Source of the DNA: Flavobacterium sp. LC2016-23
GTDB taxonomy: Bacteria > Bacteroidota > Bacteroidia > Flavobacteriales > Flavobacteriaceae
Length of the DNA: 64,000 nt
Direction of reading: 5' to 3'
NCBI RefSeq assembly: GCF_009674775.1
Contig: NZ_WKKE01000017.1
Coordinates: 81,618-145,617, forward strand
Positions within the stretch are counted from its first letter, which is position 1. Every line of letters begins with the position of its first letter. The notes beneath the pieces were generated by a model. It ran no database searches, was not told the DNA's origin, and saw only the letters and a program-made list of their open reading frames with translations. Positions 9,872-18,188 of the stretch are shown one piece after another. Position numbers and translations under genes: made by a program.

Positions 9872-9881
9872 TATTCAGTAA

Positions 9882-10595
9882 ATGAAATTTAAAATAACAT
9901 TCCTATTTCTGCTCTTTTCTGCAATAGTTTTGGCGCAAACCGAGACCACCGGAAATTTTAAAACGGTTGTGGTTACCAAATATGAGCTGGGTTATGTATT
10001 GCACAAACCTGCCAATACCAAGGATAAAAAGCCCTTAATCGTTTTTATATCCGGTGACGGGGAAAAAGGGACAGACCTTGAAAAAGTCAAAATTAATGGT
10101 CCTTTAAAATATCTGAAATCGCATGCATTGGATGCCTATGTTCTGGCTCCGCAATGCAAAGAAGATGAAAACTGGGACATTGAATCCATTTATCAGCTGA
10201 TTTTAAAAGTTCAAAAAGAGCATAATATCGATCCGGATCGGATTTATGTAACCGGTTTGAGTTCAGGAGGCTGGGCCACCTGGAATTTAGCGCTTTCGCA
10301 TCCCGATCTGTTTGCGGCAATTGTGCCGATTTCAGGTTTTGTCGATTTGATTGAGTTAGAAAGCGCTTGTAAAATTGCAAATATTCCAACCCGAATTTAC
10401 CACGGCTTATTGGATGATGTCGTAAACGTAGATTACGCTGTCACCATTTATAAAGAACTAAAAAAGTGCCAAGCCAAAGATGTACAACTGACCATTTTTG
10501 ATGATGCCGGTCACGACAGCTGGACACGTGTATACGATAATCCTGAAATTTATAGCTGGATGTTTAAACAGATTAAAATAAATACAAATAAATAA
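9882..10595 (+). CDS. Secreted alpha/beta-hydrolase esterase (dienelactone hydrolase / carboxylesterase type)
   Basis: This 237-aa protein has a signal peptide (MKFKITFLFLLFSAIVLAQ) and an alpha/beta-hydrolase fold. The nucleophile elbow is VTGLSSGGWATW (GxSxG), the acid is probably in YHGLLDDVVNVD, and the His is in DDAGHDSW. This layout resembles polysaccharide-utilization-locus carbohydrate esterases and PHB-depolymerase-like proteins. It starts 10 bp after the GH144-like gene and ends 10 bp before the GH3 gene, so the three are one translational cluster. It may remove ester substituents (acetyl, succinyl or similar) from the glycan. The substrate is not visible in the sequence. Confidence 0.8.
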   Translation: MKFKITFLFLLFSAIVLAQTETTGNFKTVVVTKYELGYVLHKPANTKDKKPLIVFISGDGEKGTDLEKVKINGPLKYLKSHALDAYVLAPQCKEDENWDIESIYQLILKVQKEHNIDPDRIYVTGLSSGGWATWNLALSHPDLFAAIVPISGFVDLIELESACKIANIPTRIYHGLLDDVVNVDYAVTIYKELKKCQAKDVQLTIFDDAGHDSWTRVYDNPEIYSWMFKQIKINTNK

Positions 10596-10605
10596 AAACA
10601 ATAGA

Positions 10606-12906
10606 ATGAAAAAGAAATTAGTCTTACTGTTTTTAGGATGTGCTGTTTTGGGGTATGCCCAAAAAAAGAACGCTAAAAATACAGTAAAAATTAAACCGAA
10701 ATCTGAGTTTGTAGCCGAGTTAATTTCAAAAATGACTTTAGACGAAAAACTGGGACAGTTAAATTTGCCAACATCCGGTGATATTACTACAGGACAAGCT
10801 AATAGTTCTAATGTTGCAAAAAATATTGCTGAAGGAAAAGTAGGTGGTTTGTTCAATATAAAATCGGTTCAGAAAATCAGGGAAGTCCAAAAGATTGCCG
10901 TTGAACAAAGCCGTTTAAAAATTCCGTTGCTTTTTGGTATGGATGTTATTCACGGTTACGAAACAACATTCCCGATTCCGTTAGGATTATCCTGTACCTG
11001 GGATATGAATCTAATCGAAAGAAGTGCGCAGATTGCCGCTCAGGAAGCGAGTGCCGACGGAATCAACTGGACCTTCTCTCCAATGGTAGATATTTCACGT
11101 GACCCGCGTTGGGGAAGAGTTTCTGAAGGTTCAGGGGAAGACCCGTACTTAGGAAGCCAGATCGCAAAGGCGATGGTTAACGGATACCAGCAAAAAGACT
11201 TATCAAAAAACAATACCATTCTGGCCTGTGTAAAACACTTTGCATTATACGGAGCGCCGGAAGCAGGACGTGATTACAATACAGTTGATATGAGTCATAT
11301 CAAAATGTTCAATGACTATTTTCCGCCTTACAAAGCCGCTGTTGATGCAGGTGTAGGTTCTGTGATGGCTTCTTTTAATGAAGTAGACGGAATCCCTGCA
11401 ACCGGAAGCAAATGGTTAATGACCGATGTTTTAAGAAAAAAATGGGGTTTTAAAGGTTTCGTAGTGACTGATTTTACCGGAATTCCGGAAATGATCGAGC
11501 ACGGAATGGGGAATCTTCAGGATGTATCTGCTTTGGCCTTAAATGCCGGAGTTGAAATGGATATGGTTGGAGAAGGTTTCCTAAGTACTTTGAAAAAATC
11601 TTTAGACGAGAAAAGAGTAACGATCGAACAAATAGATAATGCGGTTACACTTATCCTGAACGCAAAATATGACTTAGGATTGTTTGAAGATCCTTATAGA
11701 TATTGCGACGAGAAAAGAGCAAAAACCGAAATTTTTACGGCAGCCAGCAGAAAAGAAGCACGTGAGATTTCGGCACAATCACTGGTTTTATTAAAAAATC
11801 AAAATCAGGCATTGCCGCTTAAAAAATCAGGAACTATTGCGCTGATCGGACCATTGGCAGATGCGAAAGAAAACATGCCGGGAACCTGGAGCGTCGCTAC
11901 AAAAATGGAAAATGCAGTCTCTCTGTTAAGAGGAATTAAAGAAGTAGCAGGACCTTCGGTTAAGGTGTTATATGCAAAAGGAAGTAATTTAGATTACGAT
12001 GAAACTTTTGAAACGAATGCAACGATGTTTGGTAAAACCTTACACCGTGACGGCCGTTCAAAAGAAGAATTAGTAGCAGAGGCGCTTAAAATTGCGAATC
12101 AGTCTGATGTAATTGTAGCAGCACTGGGAGAATCTGCCGAAATGAGCGGAGAATCCAGCAGCCGTACCAATTTGGAAATTCCACAGGCGCAAAAAGATTT
12201 ATTGCAGGCCCTGATTAAAACAGGAAAACCGGTAGTATTAGTTTTATTTGATGGCCGTCCGTTGGTACTAAATGAAGAAAATGCAACCGTTCCGGCTATT
12301 TTAAATGTCTGGTTCGCCGGAAGTGAAGCCGGATACGCAATCGCAGATGTTTTGTTTGGAGATGTGAATCCATCCGGAAAACTGACCGCTACTTTTCCAA
12401 GAAGCGTAGGGCAGGTGCCGATTTATTATGCACACAAAAATACAGGAAGACCGCTTTCCAACACAGAAGGAAAATTTGAAAAATTCAGATCCAATTATAT
12501 CGATGAAAGAAACGAGCCTTTATTCCCATTCGGTTTTGGTTTAAGTTATACGACTTTTGAGTATTCAAATTTGAAAATTTCATCCGATAAAATGAACTTC
12601 AGCGGAAAAGTAAAGGTGACCGTTGACGTTGCCAATACAGGAAATTTCGACGGAAAAGAAACCGTTCAGTTATACATCAGGGATTTGGTAGGATCAGTGA
12701 CAAGACCTGTAAGAGAACTAAAAGGATTCCAGAAAATAGCCCTGAAAAAGGGAGAAAAACAAACGGTGACTTTTGAGATCACTGTTGAAGATTTAAAATT
12801 TTATAATTCTGATTTACAATTTGTAGCAGAACCGGGGCAGTTTGATGTTTTCGTTGGAACAAATTCAAATGCCGATAAGAAAGTTAGTTTTGAGTTAACT
12901 AAATAG
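10606..12906 (+). CDS. bglX: GH3 beta-glucosidase
   Basis: This 766-aa protein has an N-terminal signal peptide (MKKKLVLLFLGCAVLGYAQ) and the three usual GH3 parts. The TIM barrel (about residues 40-350) carries DPRWGRVSEGSGEDPYL and the nucleophile loop GFVVTDFTGIPEM, with Asp289 as predicted nucleophile. The alpha/beta sandwich spans about 380-600 (ALGESAEMSGESSSRTNLEI), and an FN3-like C-terminal domain begins after PLFPFGFGLSYTTFEY. It matches BglX-type periplasmic beta-glucosidases in length and order. Placed after the GH144-like gene and the esterase, it should cut imported gluco-oligosaccharides to glucose. Linkage preference cannot be decided from motifs alone. The symbol denotes family resemblance. 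Confidence 0.92.
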   Translation: MKKKLVLLFLGCAVLGYAQKKNAKNTVKIKPKSEFVAELISKMTLDEKLGQLNLPTSGDITTGQANSSNVAKNIAEGKVGGLFNIKSVQKIREVQKIAVEQSRLKIPLLFGMDVIHGYETTFPIPLGLSCTWDMNLIERSAQIAAQEASADGINWTFSPMVDISRDPRWGRVSEGSGEDPYLGSQIAKAMVNGYQQKDLSKNNTILACVKHFALYGAPEAGRDYNTVDMSHIKMFNDYFPPYKAAVDAGVGSVMASFNEVDGIPATGSKWLMTDVLRKKWGFKGFVVTDFTGIPEMIEHGMGNLQDVSALALNAGVEMDMVGEGFLSTLKKSLDEKRVTIEQIDNAVTLILNAKYDLGLFEDPYRYCDEKRAKTEIFTAASRKEAREISAQSLVLLKNQNQALPLKKSGTIALIGPLADAKENMPGTWSVATKMENAVSLLRGIKEVAGPSVKVLYAKGSNLDYDETFETNATMFGKTLHRDGRSKEELVAEALKIANQSDVIVAALGESAEMSGESSSRTNLEIPQAQKDLLQALIKTGKPVVLVLFDGRPLVLNEENATVPAILNVWFAGSEAGYAIADVLFGDVNPSGKLTATFPRSVGQVPIYYAHKNTGRPLSNTEGKFEKFRSNYIDERNEPLFPFGFGLSYTTFEYSNLKISSDKMNFSGKVKVTVDVANTGNFDGKETVQLYIRDLVGSVTRPVRELKGFQKIALKKGEKQTVTFEITVEDLKFYNSDLQFVAEPGQFDVFVGTNSNADKKVSFELTK

Positions 12907-12928
12907 TTGGTTTGTTAATTAGTAATTA

Positions 12929-12963
12929 GCCCTTCGGATTTGGTTAACCGAAGGGCTTTTTTT
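12929..12963 (+). terminator. Intrinsic terminator after the GH3 gene
   Basis: GCCCTTCGG and CCGAAGGGC form a 9-bp perfect stem around a 10-nt loop, followed by seven T. It separates the enzyme cluster from the GH43-like gene that starts at 13004. Confidence 0.9.
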
Positions 12964-13003
12964 AGCCAAAAATCTAAAGTATTTACAACAAAATAAAATC
13001 AAA

Positions 13004-14926
13004 ATGAAAACATATAAATGGTGTTCCATACCGGTTTGGCTTTTTCTTATGGGACTGGTAAGCAATGTTTCAGCTCAGAATGTCCCCGGAAAAACAGCAT
13101 GGTTTGATCCTGCGAAGCCAGCTACGACCTATTGTAATCCCATAAACATAGGATACAATTACACCACTCAGAATCACAATGGCATTCCCGAATCCCGAAG
13201 GTCGAGCGCAGATCCTGTAATTATTACGTACAAAGGGGACTATTATCTGTTTGCCACGAATCAGGCAGGATTCTTCTGGAGCAAGGACATGTCCGACTGG
13301 AAATTCGTTTATGGAAGTTTCCAGAGAAACCCGGGCGATGATGATCAGTGCGCACCGGCAGCCTGGGTCGTAAATGATACTTTATTTTACGTAGGGTCGA
13401 CCTGGAAAAAAGATCATCCGGTCTGGAAAACAGCCGATCCGAAATCAGGAAGATGGACAAGGCATGTTAACACCGCCATGCTGCCTACCTGGGATCCTGC
13501 GATTTTTCAGGATGATGACAAAAAGGTTTACATGTATTACGGTTCAAGCGGAAAATTACCACTTGTAGGCGTAGAAGTAGATTACAATACCTGGCTTCCA
13601 AAAGGCAATCAGGCCGATTATGCAAAATTATACGCCGCAAAAGAAGTAGAGGACATTCAGAAACCGTACGGACAGGCAAAAGCTGTGGTGGGTTTAGACC
13701 CTGCAGCACACGGCTGGGAACGTTTCGGACCCAACAATGATATGGAACCGGCACCCTGGGGCAATTTTATCGAAGGAGCCTGGATGACCAAACACAACGG
13801 AAAATATTACATGCAATACGGAGCTCCGGCTACCGAGTTTAAAGGCTATGCCAATGGTGTTCACGTGGGCGATAATCCTTTAGGGCCATTCGTTTACCAA
13901 AAACACAATCCGATGTCGTATAAACCCGGCGGATTTGTAATTGGCGCGGGACACGGAAATACGTTTGCCGACAATTATGGGAACTACTGGAATACGGGAA
14001 CCTGTAAAATTTCGATAAAAGACCGTTTTGAACGCCGTATCGATATGTTTCCCGCAGGATTTGATAAGGACGATGTGATGTATTCCATTACGGCTTATGG
14101 CGATTTCCCTATTGTATTGCCAACAGCCCAAAGAGATCAGACAAAAGGCGCTTCTTCCGGCTGGATGTTATTGTCTTATAAAAAACCGGTGACCGTTTCT
14201 TCTGCCGAAGAATGCAAAGAGGTTGAAACACACCGAATGGATCACGGCGGCAAAAAAGTATATGAGAAAATTTGTTACGACACGGCTAACTTAACCGATG
14301 AAAATATTCAGACCTACTGGTCAGCCACATCCGATAAACCCGGCGAGTGGCTGCAGCTGGATTTAGGTAGAAAGATGGAAATCAACGCGCTGCAAATCAA
14401 TTATGCCGATCATAAAGCGACGCAGTTTAATAAAGCGATGGACATGTATTATCAGTATCAAATCGTGATGTCAGAGGACGCCCTAAATTGGACTCTGGTC
14501 GTCGATAAATCAAACAATGACAAAGATGTACCCCACGATTATGTGGAGCTGACAAAAGCCATAAAAGCACGTTACATTAAGATGGTAAACATTCATAACG
14601 CTTCGGGAATGTTTGCGGTTTCTGATTTCAGGGTTTTTGGAAACGGATTAGAAGAAAAACCAAAGTCAGTTGCTGATTTTAAAGTCAAAAGAAATGCAGC
14701 CGATTCCCGTAATGCGATGATTTCGTGGAAAAAACAGGCAGACGCGATTGGCTACAATATTTACTATGGAATTACCCCGGATAAATTATACAACAGCATA
14801 ATGGTCTACGCAGACAGCGCTTACGATTTCAGAGGTTTGGATAAGGGAACAAAATATTACTTTACCATTGAACCTTTTAATGAAACCGGAATCGGTAAAA
14901 AGAGTAAGCTTATCGAGGTAAAATAA
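13004..14926 (+). CDS. GH43-like glycosidase with F5/8 type C and fibronectin III domains
   Basis: This 640-aa secreted protein has a signal peptide ending VSNVSAQ. The five-bladed propeller contains the three positions expected of GH43: Asp in RRSSADPVIITYKGDYYLFA, Asp in LPTWDPAIFQDDDKKVYMYY, and Glu in NFIEGAWMTKHNGKYYMQYG. Residues of about 400-545 form a discoidin (F5/8 type C) domain (PGEWLQLDLGRKMEINALQI to KARYIKMVNIHNASGMFAVS), and the last 90 residues look like FN3 (GYNIYYGITPDKLYNSIMVY). The gene lies between two terminators, so it probably has its own promoter, although its place beside the GH3 gene suggests a shared substrate. GH43 proteins of this layout act on various side chains. 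The specificity here is unknown. Confidence 0.82.
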   Translation: MKTYKWCSIPVWLFLMGLVSNVSAQNVPGKTAWFDPAKPATTYCNPINIGYNYTTQNHNGIPESRRSSADPVIITYKGDYYLFATNQAGFFWSKDMSDWKFVYGSFQRNPGDDDQCAPAAWVVNDTLFYVGSTWKKDHPVWKTADPKSGRWTRHVNTAMLPTWDPAIFQDDDKKVYMYYGSSGKLPLVGVEVDYNTWLPKGNQADYAKLYAAKEVEDIQKPYGQAKAVVGLDPAAHGWERFGPNNDMEPAPWGNFIEGAWMTKHNGKYYMQYGAPATEFKGYANGVHVGDNPLGPFVYQKHNPMSYKPGGFVIGAGHGNTFADNYGNYWNTGTCKISIKDRFERRIDMFPAGFDKDDVMYSITAYGDFPIVLPTAQRDQTKGASSGWMLLSYKKPVTVSSAEECKEVETHRMDHGGKKVYEKICYDTANLTDENIQTYWSATSDKPGEWLQLDLGRKMEINALQINYADHKATQFNKAMDMYYQYQIVMSEDALNWTLVVDKSNNDKDVPHDYVELTKAIKARYIKMVNIHNASGMFAVSDFRVFGNGLEEKPKSVADFKVKRNAADSRNAMISWKKQADAIGYNIYYGITPDKLYNSIMVYADSAYDFRGLDKGTKYYFTIEPFNETGIGKKSKLIEVK

Positions 14927-14949
14927 TTTTTTACAGAATGAATTTTTAA

Positions 14950-14993
14950 AACGCTGATTGCAACAAAAAAGTTGTTAATCAGCGTTTTTTTTT
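14950..14993 (+). terminator. Intrinsic terminator after the GH43-like gene
   Basis: The stem AACGCTGATT / AATCAGCGTT is continued by CAAC / GTTG across a small bulge, with an A6 loop and a trailing T run. It closes the glycan-utilization locus. Confidence 0.88.
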
Positions 14994-15094
14994 GAGAAAA
15001 GGTTTCGGAAAAATACGGTGGGTTGTAAAGAATTTTGTTCCTTTGTCTTGTTCGCAATTAAAGCGGGCAAATAACCCAAAATGCTATAAAAACC

Positions 15095-16486
15095 ATGAGA
15101 AAAACGATTCTTTTAACTGTTTTAGTTTTAAACGGATTGACATCTTTTGCGCAATCAAACGATGAAAAAAACATTAAATTATTCTACAAAAAAGCCTTAA
15201 CCGAGTCCAAATGTTATACCTGGCTTGAATATTTGTCGAATGATATCGGAAGCCGTTTATCGGGCTCTGCAACTGCTGAAGCTGCAGTTCAATACACCAA
15301 AACACAATTAGAAAGATTAGGACTTGATAAAGTATACCTTCAGGAAGTAATGGTGCCGCATTGGGTACGAGGCGAAAAAGAAACAGCTTATATCCTGGAT
15401 AATAAAACCAAAACGGTAGTTCCGATTTGTGCTTTGGGCGGATCTGTAGCGACGGCAAAAACAGGCCTGACAGCTGAAGTCATCGAAGTACAGGGAATTA
15501 AGGAATTAGGAGAACTGGGAGCAGACAAAGTAAAAGGGAAAATTGTTTTTTTTAACAGACCAATGGATCCTGAAAATATCGAAACCTTTAAATCATACGG
15601 AGCCTGTGTAGACCAAAGATTTGCAGGAGCAAAAGAAGCAGCAAAATTAGGAGCAGTAGGAACAATTGTTCGTTCTATGAATTTACGTTTAGACGATTTT
15701 CCTCATACAGGAGCGCAAAGCTACGGTGATTTGCCAAAAGAGCAATACATTCCAACAGCTGCCATTAGTACCAACGGAGCTGAATTACTTAGCGCAACAT
15801 TAAAAAATAATCCGGCTTTAAAATTCTATTTCAAACAATCCTGCGAAACGTTACCGGACGTTTTATCGTATAACGTAATTGGTGAGCTTACCGGAAAAGA
15901 GCACCCGGAAAACATTATGGTGGTCGGCGGACATTTGGATTCCTGGGACTTAGCAGACGGTTCACATGATGACGGGGCAGGAGTAGTACAAAGTATGGAA
16001 GTGATCCGAATTCTGAAGAACTTAAACTACAAACCTAAAAATACAATTCGTGTCGTGTTATTCATGAACGAAGAGAATGGTGGAAAAGGCGGAGCGAAAT
16101 ACGAAGAAGTTTCAAAGAAAAACAACGAGAACCATATTTTTGCTTTAGAAAGTGATTCAGGCGGATTTAGCCCAAGAGGATTTTCAATACAGGCAGATGA
16201 TGCCAATGTTAAAAAAATACAAGGATACAAAGACTTTTTTGAACCTTATTTAGTGCACAGTTTCACCATTGGACACGCAGGATCAGATATTGATCATCTA
16301 ACGTCTAAAGCAATTGTAAAAGCAGGTTTAAAGCCGGATTCACAACGTTATTTTGATTATCACCACGCAGCAAATGATAAATTTGATGCGATCAACAAAA
16401 GAGAATTAGAACTTGGAGCAGCTACAATGACGACTCTGATGTACCTGATGGACCAAAACGGAATCGATGCGCCTAAGGCCAATTAA
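15095..16486 (+). CDS. Secreted M28-family metallopeptidase
   Basis: This 463-aa protein has a signal peptide (MRKTILLTVLVLNGLTSFAQ). It is followed by a PA-domain-like insert (about residues 120-240) within a zinc aminopeptidase/carboxypeptidase fold. The M28 metal ligands and catalytic Glu are visible in order: VGGHLDSWDLADGSHDDGAG, FMNEENGGKG, ALESDSGGFSPRG and the late DYHHAANDKFD. The overall layout resembles carboxypeptidase Q-type M28 enzymes. It should cleave dipeptides or N-terminal residues in the periplasm or outside the cell. The gene is alone between two terminators, and no utilization-locus link is apparent. Confidence 0.93.
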   Translation: MRKTILLTVLVLNGLTSFAQSNDEKNIKLFYKKALTESKCYTWLEYLSNDIGSRLSGSATAEAAVQYTKTQLERLGLDKVYLQEVMVPHWVRGEKETAYILDNKTKTVVPICALGGSVATAKTGLTAEVIEVQGIKELGELGADKVKGKIVFFNRPMDPENIETFKSYGACVDQRFAGAKEAAKLGAVGTIVRSMNLRLDDFPHTGAQSYGDLPKEQYIPTAAISTNGAELLSATLKNNPALKFYFKQSCETLPDVLSYNVIGELTGKEHPENIMVVGGHLDSWDLADGSHDDGAGVVQSMEVIRILKNLNYKPKNTIRVVLFMNEENGGKGGAKYEEVSKKNNENHIFALESDSGGFSPRGFSIQADDANVKKIQGYKDFFEPYLVHSFTIGHAGSDIDHLTSKAIVKAGLKPDSQRYFDYHHAANDKFDAINKRELELGAATMTTLMYLMDQNGIDAPKAN

Positions 16487-16505
16487 GATTTCAGAAATAA
16501 ATATA

Positions 16506-16540
16506 AAAGCTGCAAGTGACCTACTTGCAGCTTTTTTTTT
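16506..16540 (+). terminator. Intrinsic terminator after the M28 peptidase
   Basis: AAAGCTGCAAGT and ACTTGCAGCTTT form a 12-bp perfect stem with a 5-nt loop, followed by a T tract. The convergent leftward gene ends at 16559. Confidence 0.9.
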
Positions 16541-16558
16541 GGAAGTAATCGAAAGGGA

Positions 16559-16864
16559 TCAGATTTTCATGACAATACAGTAATACAGGAAGGTGATCGG
16601 AATATTAGAAAGTAAAATCAGTATTTTAATTCCGATATCTTTTCGCAGTTCCGGTATTCGTATAAAAAGGTCGGTGAGGTGTAATAACATGATCGTATTC
16701 AGCACAATGGCCGAAACCACAAACGGACTTGCAATCACCAGAACATTTGAATTTTCATTCGAAAGAATGTACAGGACAAACAGCAGTGTACTAATTATAA
16801 ACGATCCGATCGTTAAGTCAATCGATTCTGTTTCATCAAAAGTTTTTTTGTCAATAGTTTTCAT
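16559..16864 (-). CDS. Small three-helix membrane protein, function unknown
   Basis: I do not recognise this 101-aa protein. It has a short charged N-terminus and three hydrophobic stretches: LTIGSFIISTLLFVLYIL, VLVIASPFVVSAIVLNTIML and IGIKILILLSNIPITFLYYC. It begins 4 bp after the stop of the Coq4-like gene at 16869-17321, so the two are almost certainly translated from the same message. An overlapping plus-strand frame (16593-16922) lacks any family feature and looks like a shadow. The membrane topology suggests an inner-membrane partner for the Coq4-like protein. That is inference only. Confidence 0.6.
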   Translation of the reverse strand: MKTIDKKTFDETESIDLTIGSFIISTLLFVLYILSNENSNVLVIASPFVVSAIVLNTIMLLHLTDLFIRIPELRKDIGIKILILLSNIPITFLYYCIVMKI

Positions 16865-16868
16865 AAGT

Positions 16869-17321
16869 CTAAATATTAAAAGTTTTCTGAATCGTATGAA
16901 TGGGTGTGAACAACATTTTTGAAAAGTCCAGATAATGAAACGGTAATGCCTTTTTGCCTCTTTTGTATTGTTGCATGAAATAATTGATTTCTTTCAGATA
17001 AAAGGGCGTTCCGGAGGCAATTACCAGAAATAAATACAAGCTTTTTTTGCCGTTTCCTAACAGGTAATACTGCATTCCGATTTCTTCACGGACAGAAATC
17101 CCGGTATTGGTAAGGACGTGTATGATATCATGATCTTCCAGTTTGGGTTGCATATCAAAATGATTTTTAGAAAGAAAATTTCCTAATCCAAAACCTAAAC
17201 TTCCTTCCGGGTAGTGTAATAAGGCTGTTTGGTCAATTTCCCACGGTTTATTTTTCTTGAAATACTTTTGGTAAGGCTGCTTGCTGTATTCGTATATTTT
17301 TTCAATAATCTGATCTTTCAT
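16869..17321 (-). CDS. Coq4-like protein
   Basis: This 150-aa protein contains HDIIH at residues 64-68 followed eleven residues later by Glu80. This is exactly the HDxxHx11E zinc motif of the Coq4 family. PEGSLGFGLGNFL before it and GTPFYLKEINYFMQQYKRGK after it also fit the Coq4 core. In ubiquinone makers, Coq4 organises or completes the quinone-modifying complex. Flavobacteria normally use menaquinone, so the role here must differ, or the fold is used for another lipid-quinone or hydrophobic substrate. The protein is shorter than eukaryotic Coq4 (about 230-330 aa), as expected for a bacterial core. It is coupled to the small membrane protein downstream. Confidence 0.72.
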   Translation of the reverse strand: MKDQIIEKIYEYSKQPYQKYFKKNKPWEIDQTALLHYPEGSLGFGLGNFLSKNHFDMQPKLEDHDIIHVLTNTGISVREEIGMQYYLLGNGKKSLYLFLVIASGTPFYLKEINYFMQQYKRGKKALPFHYLDFSKMLFTPIHTIQKTFNI

Positions 17322-17412
17322 AAGTTGATTAGTTTTTTAAAAGTTCTTTGAATTTCAAAGTAAATAAGTAAAAGAAAAAGCCAATGAAGATTTCAATCAG
17401 CTTTTGTGATTT

Positions 17413-18087
17413 TTAATAGTTATCTGTGATCGTTGTTAGCAGTTTAGAATCGGCAAGATCAGAAGGGGCAACGACTTTTTCTTCTAGCGGAATATCATTG
17501 CCATAACGCTCTTTTAATATTTTTCCAACTCTGGGATCAGTTAGATTAAAATCTTTCAATTCTCTAAGTTTTGATAATTCGATTCCTGCTGCGTTTTTAT
17601 AAATCTTCCAAACCAATTCAGAACAGTAAATTCTTTTATCGGTCCATTCGAAATAGGCATCATATTCTTTACCATCAAATTGCTGGCTGTACTGTTTCAT
17701 TTTTTGGAGCACTTCAGGTTTCAGCACACTGTCGTTTTTCAATCGTTTCACCACATATTTGCTGTTTTTTCCGTGTTTGATCCAATCTTCAAGTGGTGTA
17801 AGTTTTACAGGCTGAACGGCTTCAAAAACAAACCATTTTCCATTTATATCGTAAATAATTCCACAATGCGAAAACTTTGAATGAGTAGCTATACGAACTG
17901 CTTCACATTGTTTAGATTCCGAAGTTTGAAAAATTATATCACCATCTTTGTATTTGCCGGATTCTGTTTTTTCCGGTTTGTTTCCCGTAAATGGATTGTT
18001 GGGAAAAACCTTCAAACTAATAAACAGTGCTAATCCAAAACTGATTAGGAATGTGATTACCGGAAATAGATATTTTTTAGATTTCAT
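17413..18087 (-). CDS. YiiX-like permuted papain-fold (NlpC/P60 superfamily) protein
   Basis: This 224-aa protein has an N-terminal membrane anchor or signal (YLFPVITFLISFGLALFISL). The permuted NlpC/P60 order is clear: GDIIFQTSESKQ, the His in THSKFSHCGII (His74), FVFEAVQPV (Glu89), and then the catalytic Cys in RIYCSELVWKIY (Cys155). Related YiiX/YebB-type proteins are thought to act on amide or thioester bonds of lipids or peptidoglycan-linked peptides. It is a single gene with no obvious partner. The gap to the Coq4-like gene is 91 bp, and co-transcription is possible but not shown. Confidence 0.8.
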   Translation of the reverse strand: MKSKKYLFPVITFLISFGLALFISLKVFPNNPFTGNKPEKTESGKYKDGDIIFQTSESKQCEAVRIATHSKFSHCGIIYDINGKWFVFEAVQPVKLTPLEDWIKHGKNSKYVVKRLKNDSVLKPEVLQKMKQYSQQFDGKEYDAYFEWTDKRIYCSELVWKIYKNAAGIELSKLRELKDFNLTDPRVGKILKERYGNDIPLEEKVVAPSDLADSKLLTTITDNY

Positions 18088-18130
18088 GAAGTGTAAATTA
18101 AAGTACTTTGAGTTACAAAGTAAATAATAA

Positions 18131-18167
18131 AAAAAATAGCTGCCAAATAAAAGGACAGCTATTTTTT
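18131..18167 (-). terminator. Terminator downstream of the outer-membrane protein gene
   Basis: On the minus strand, AATAGCTG pairs with CAGCTATT around a short loop, with an A run before and a T run after, so it could work in both directions. It lies between the leftward gene ending at 18189 and the next leftward gene starting at 18087. Confidence 0.8.
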
Positions 18168-18188
18168 AAAATATAAAGTAAAGTGTTT

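Noticed and set aside
16593..16922. Plus-strand 109-codon frame across two leftward genes
   Set aside because: It covers the opposite strand of the small membrane gene and the end of the Coq4-like gene and has no signal, domain or context of its own.
16869..17321. Ubiquinone biosynthesis gene
   Set aside because: Only the Coq4-type motif is present; no other ubiquinone gene is nearby and flavobacteria use menaquinone, so the pathway name is not justified.
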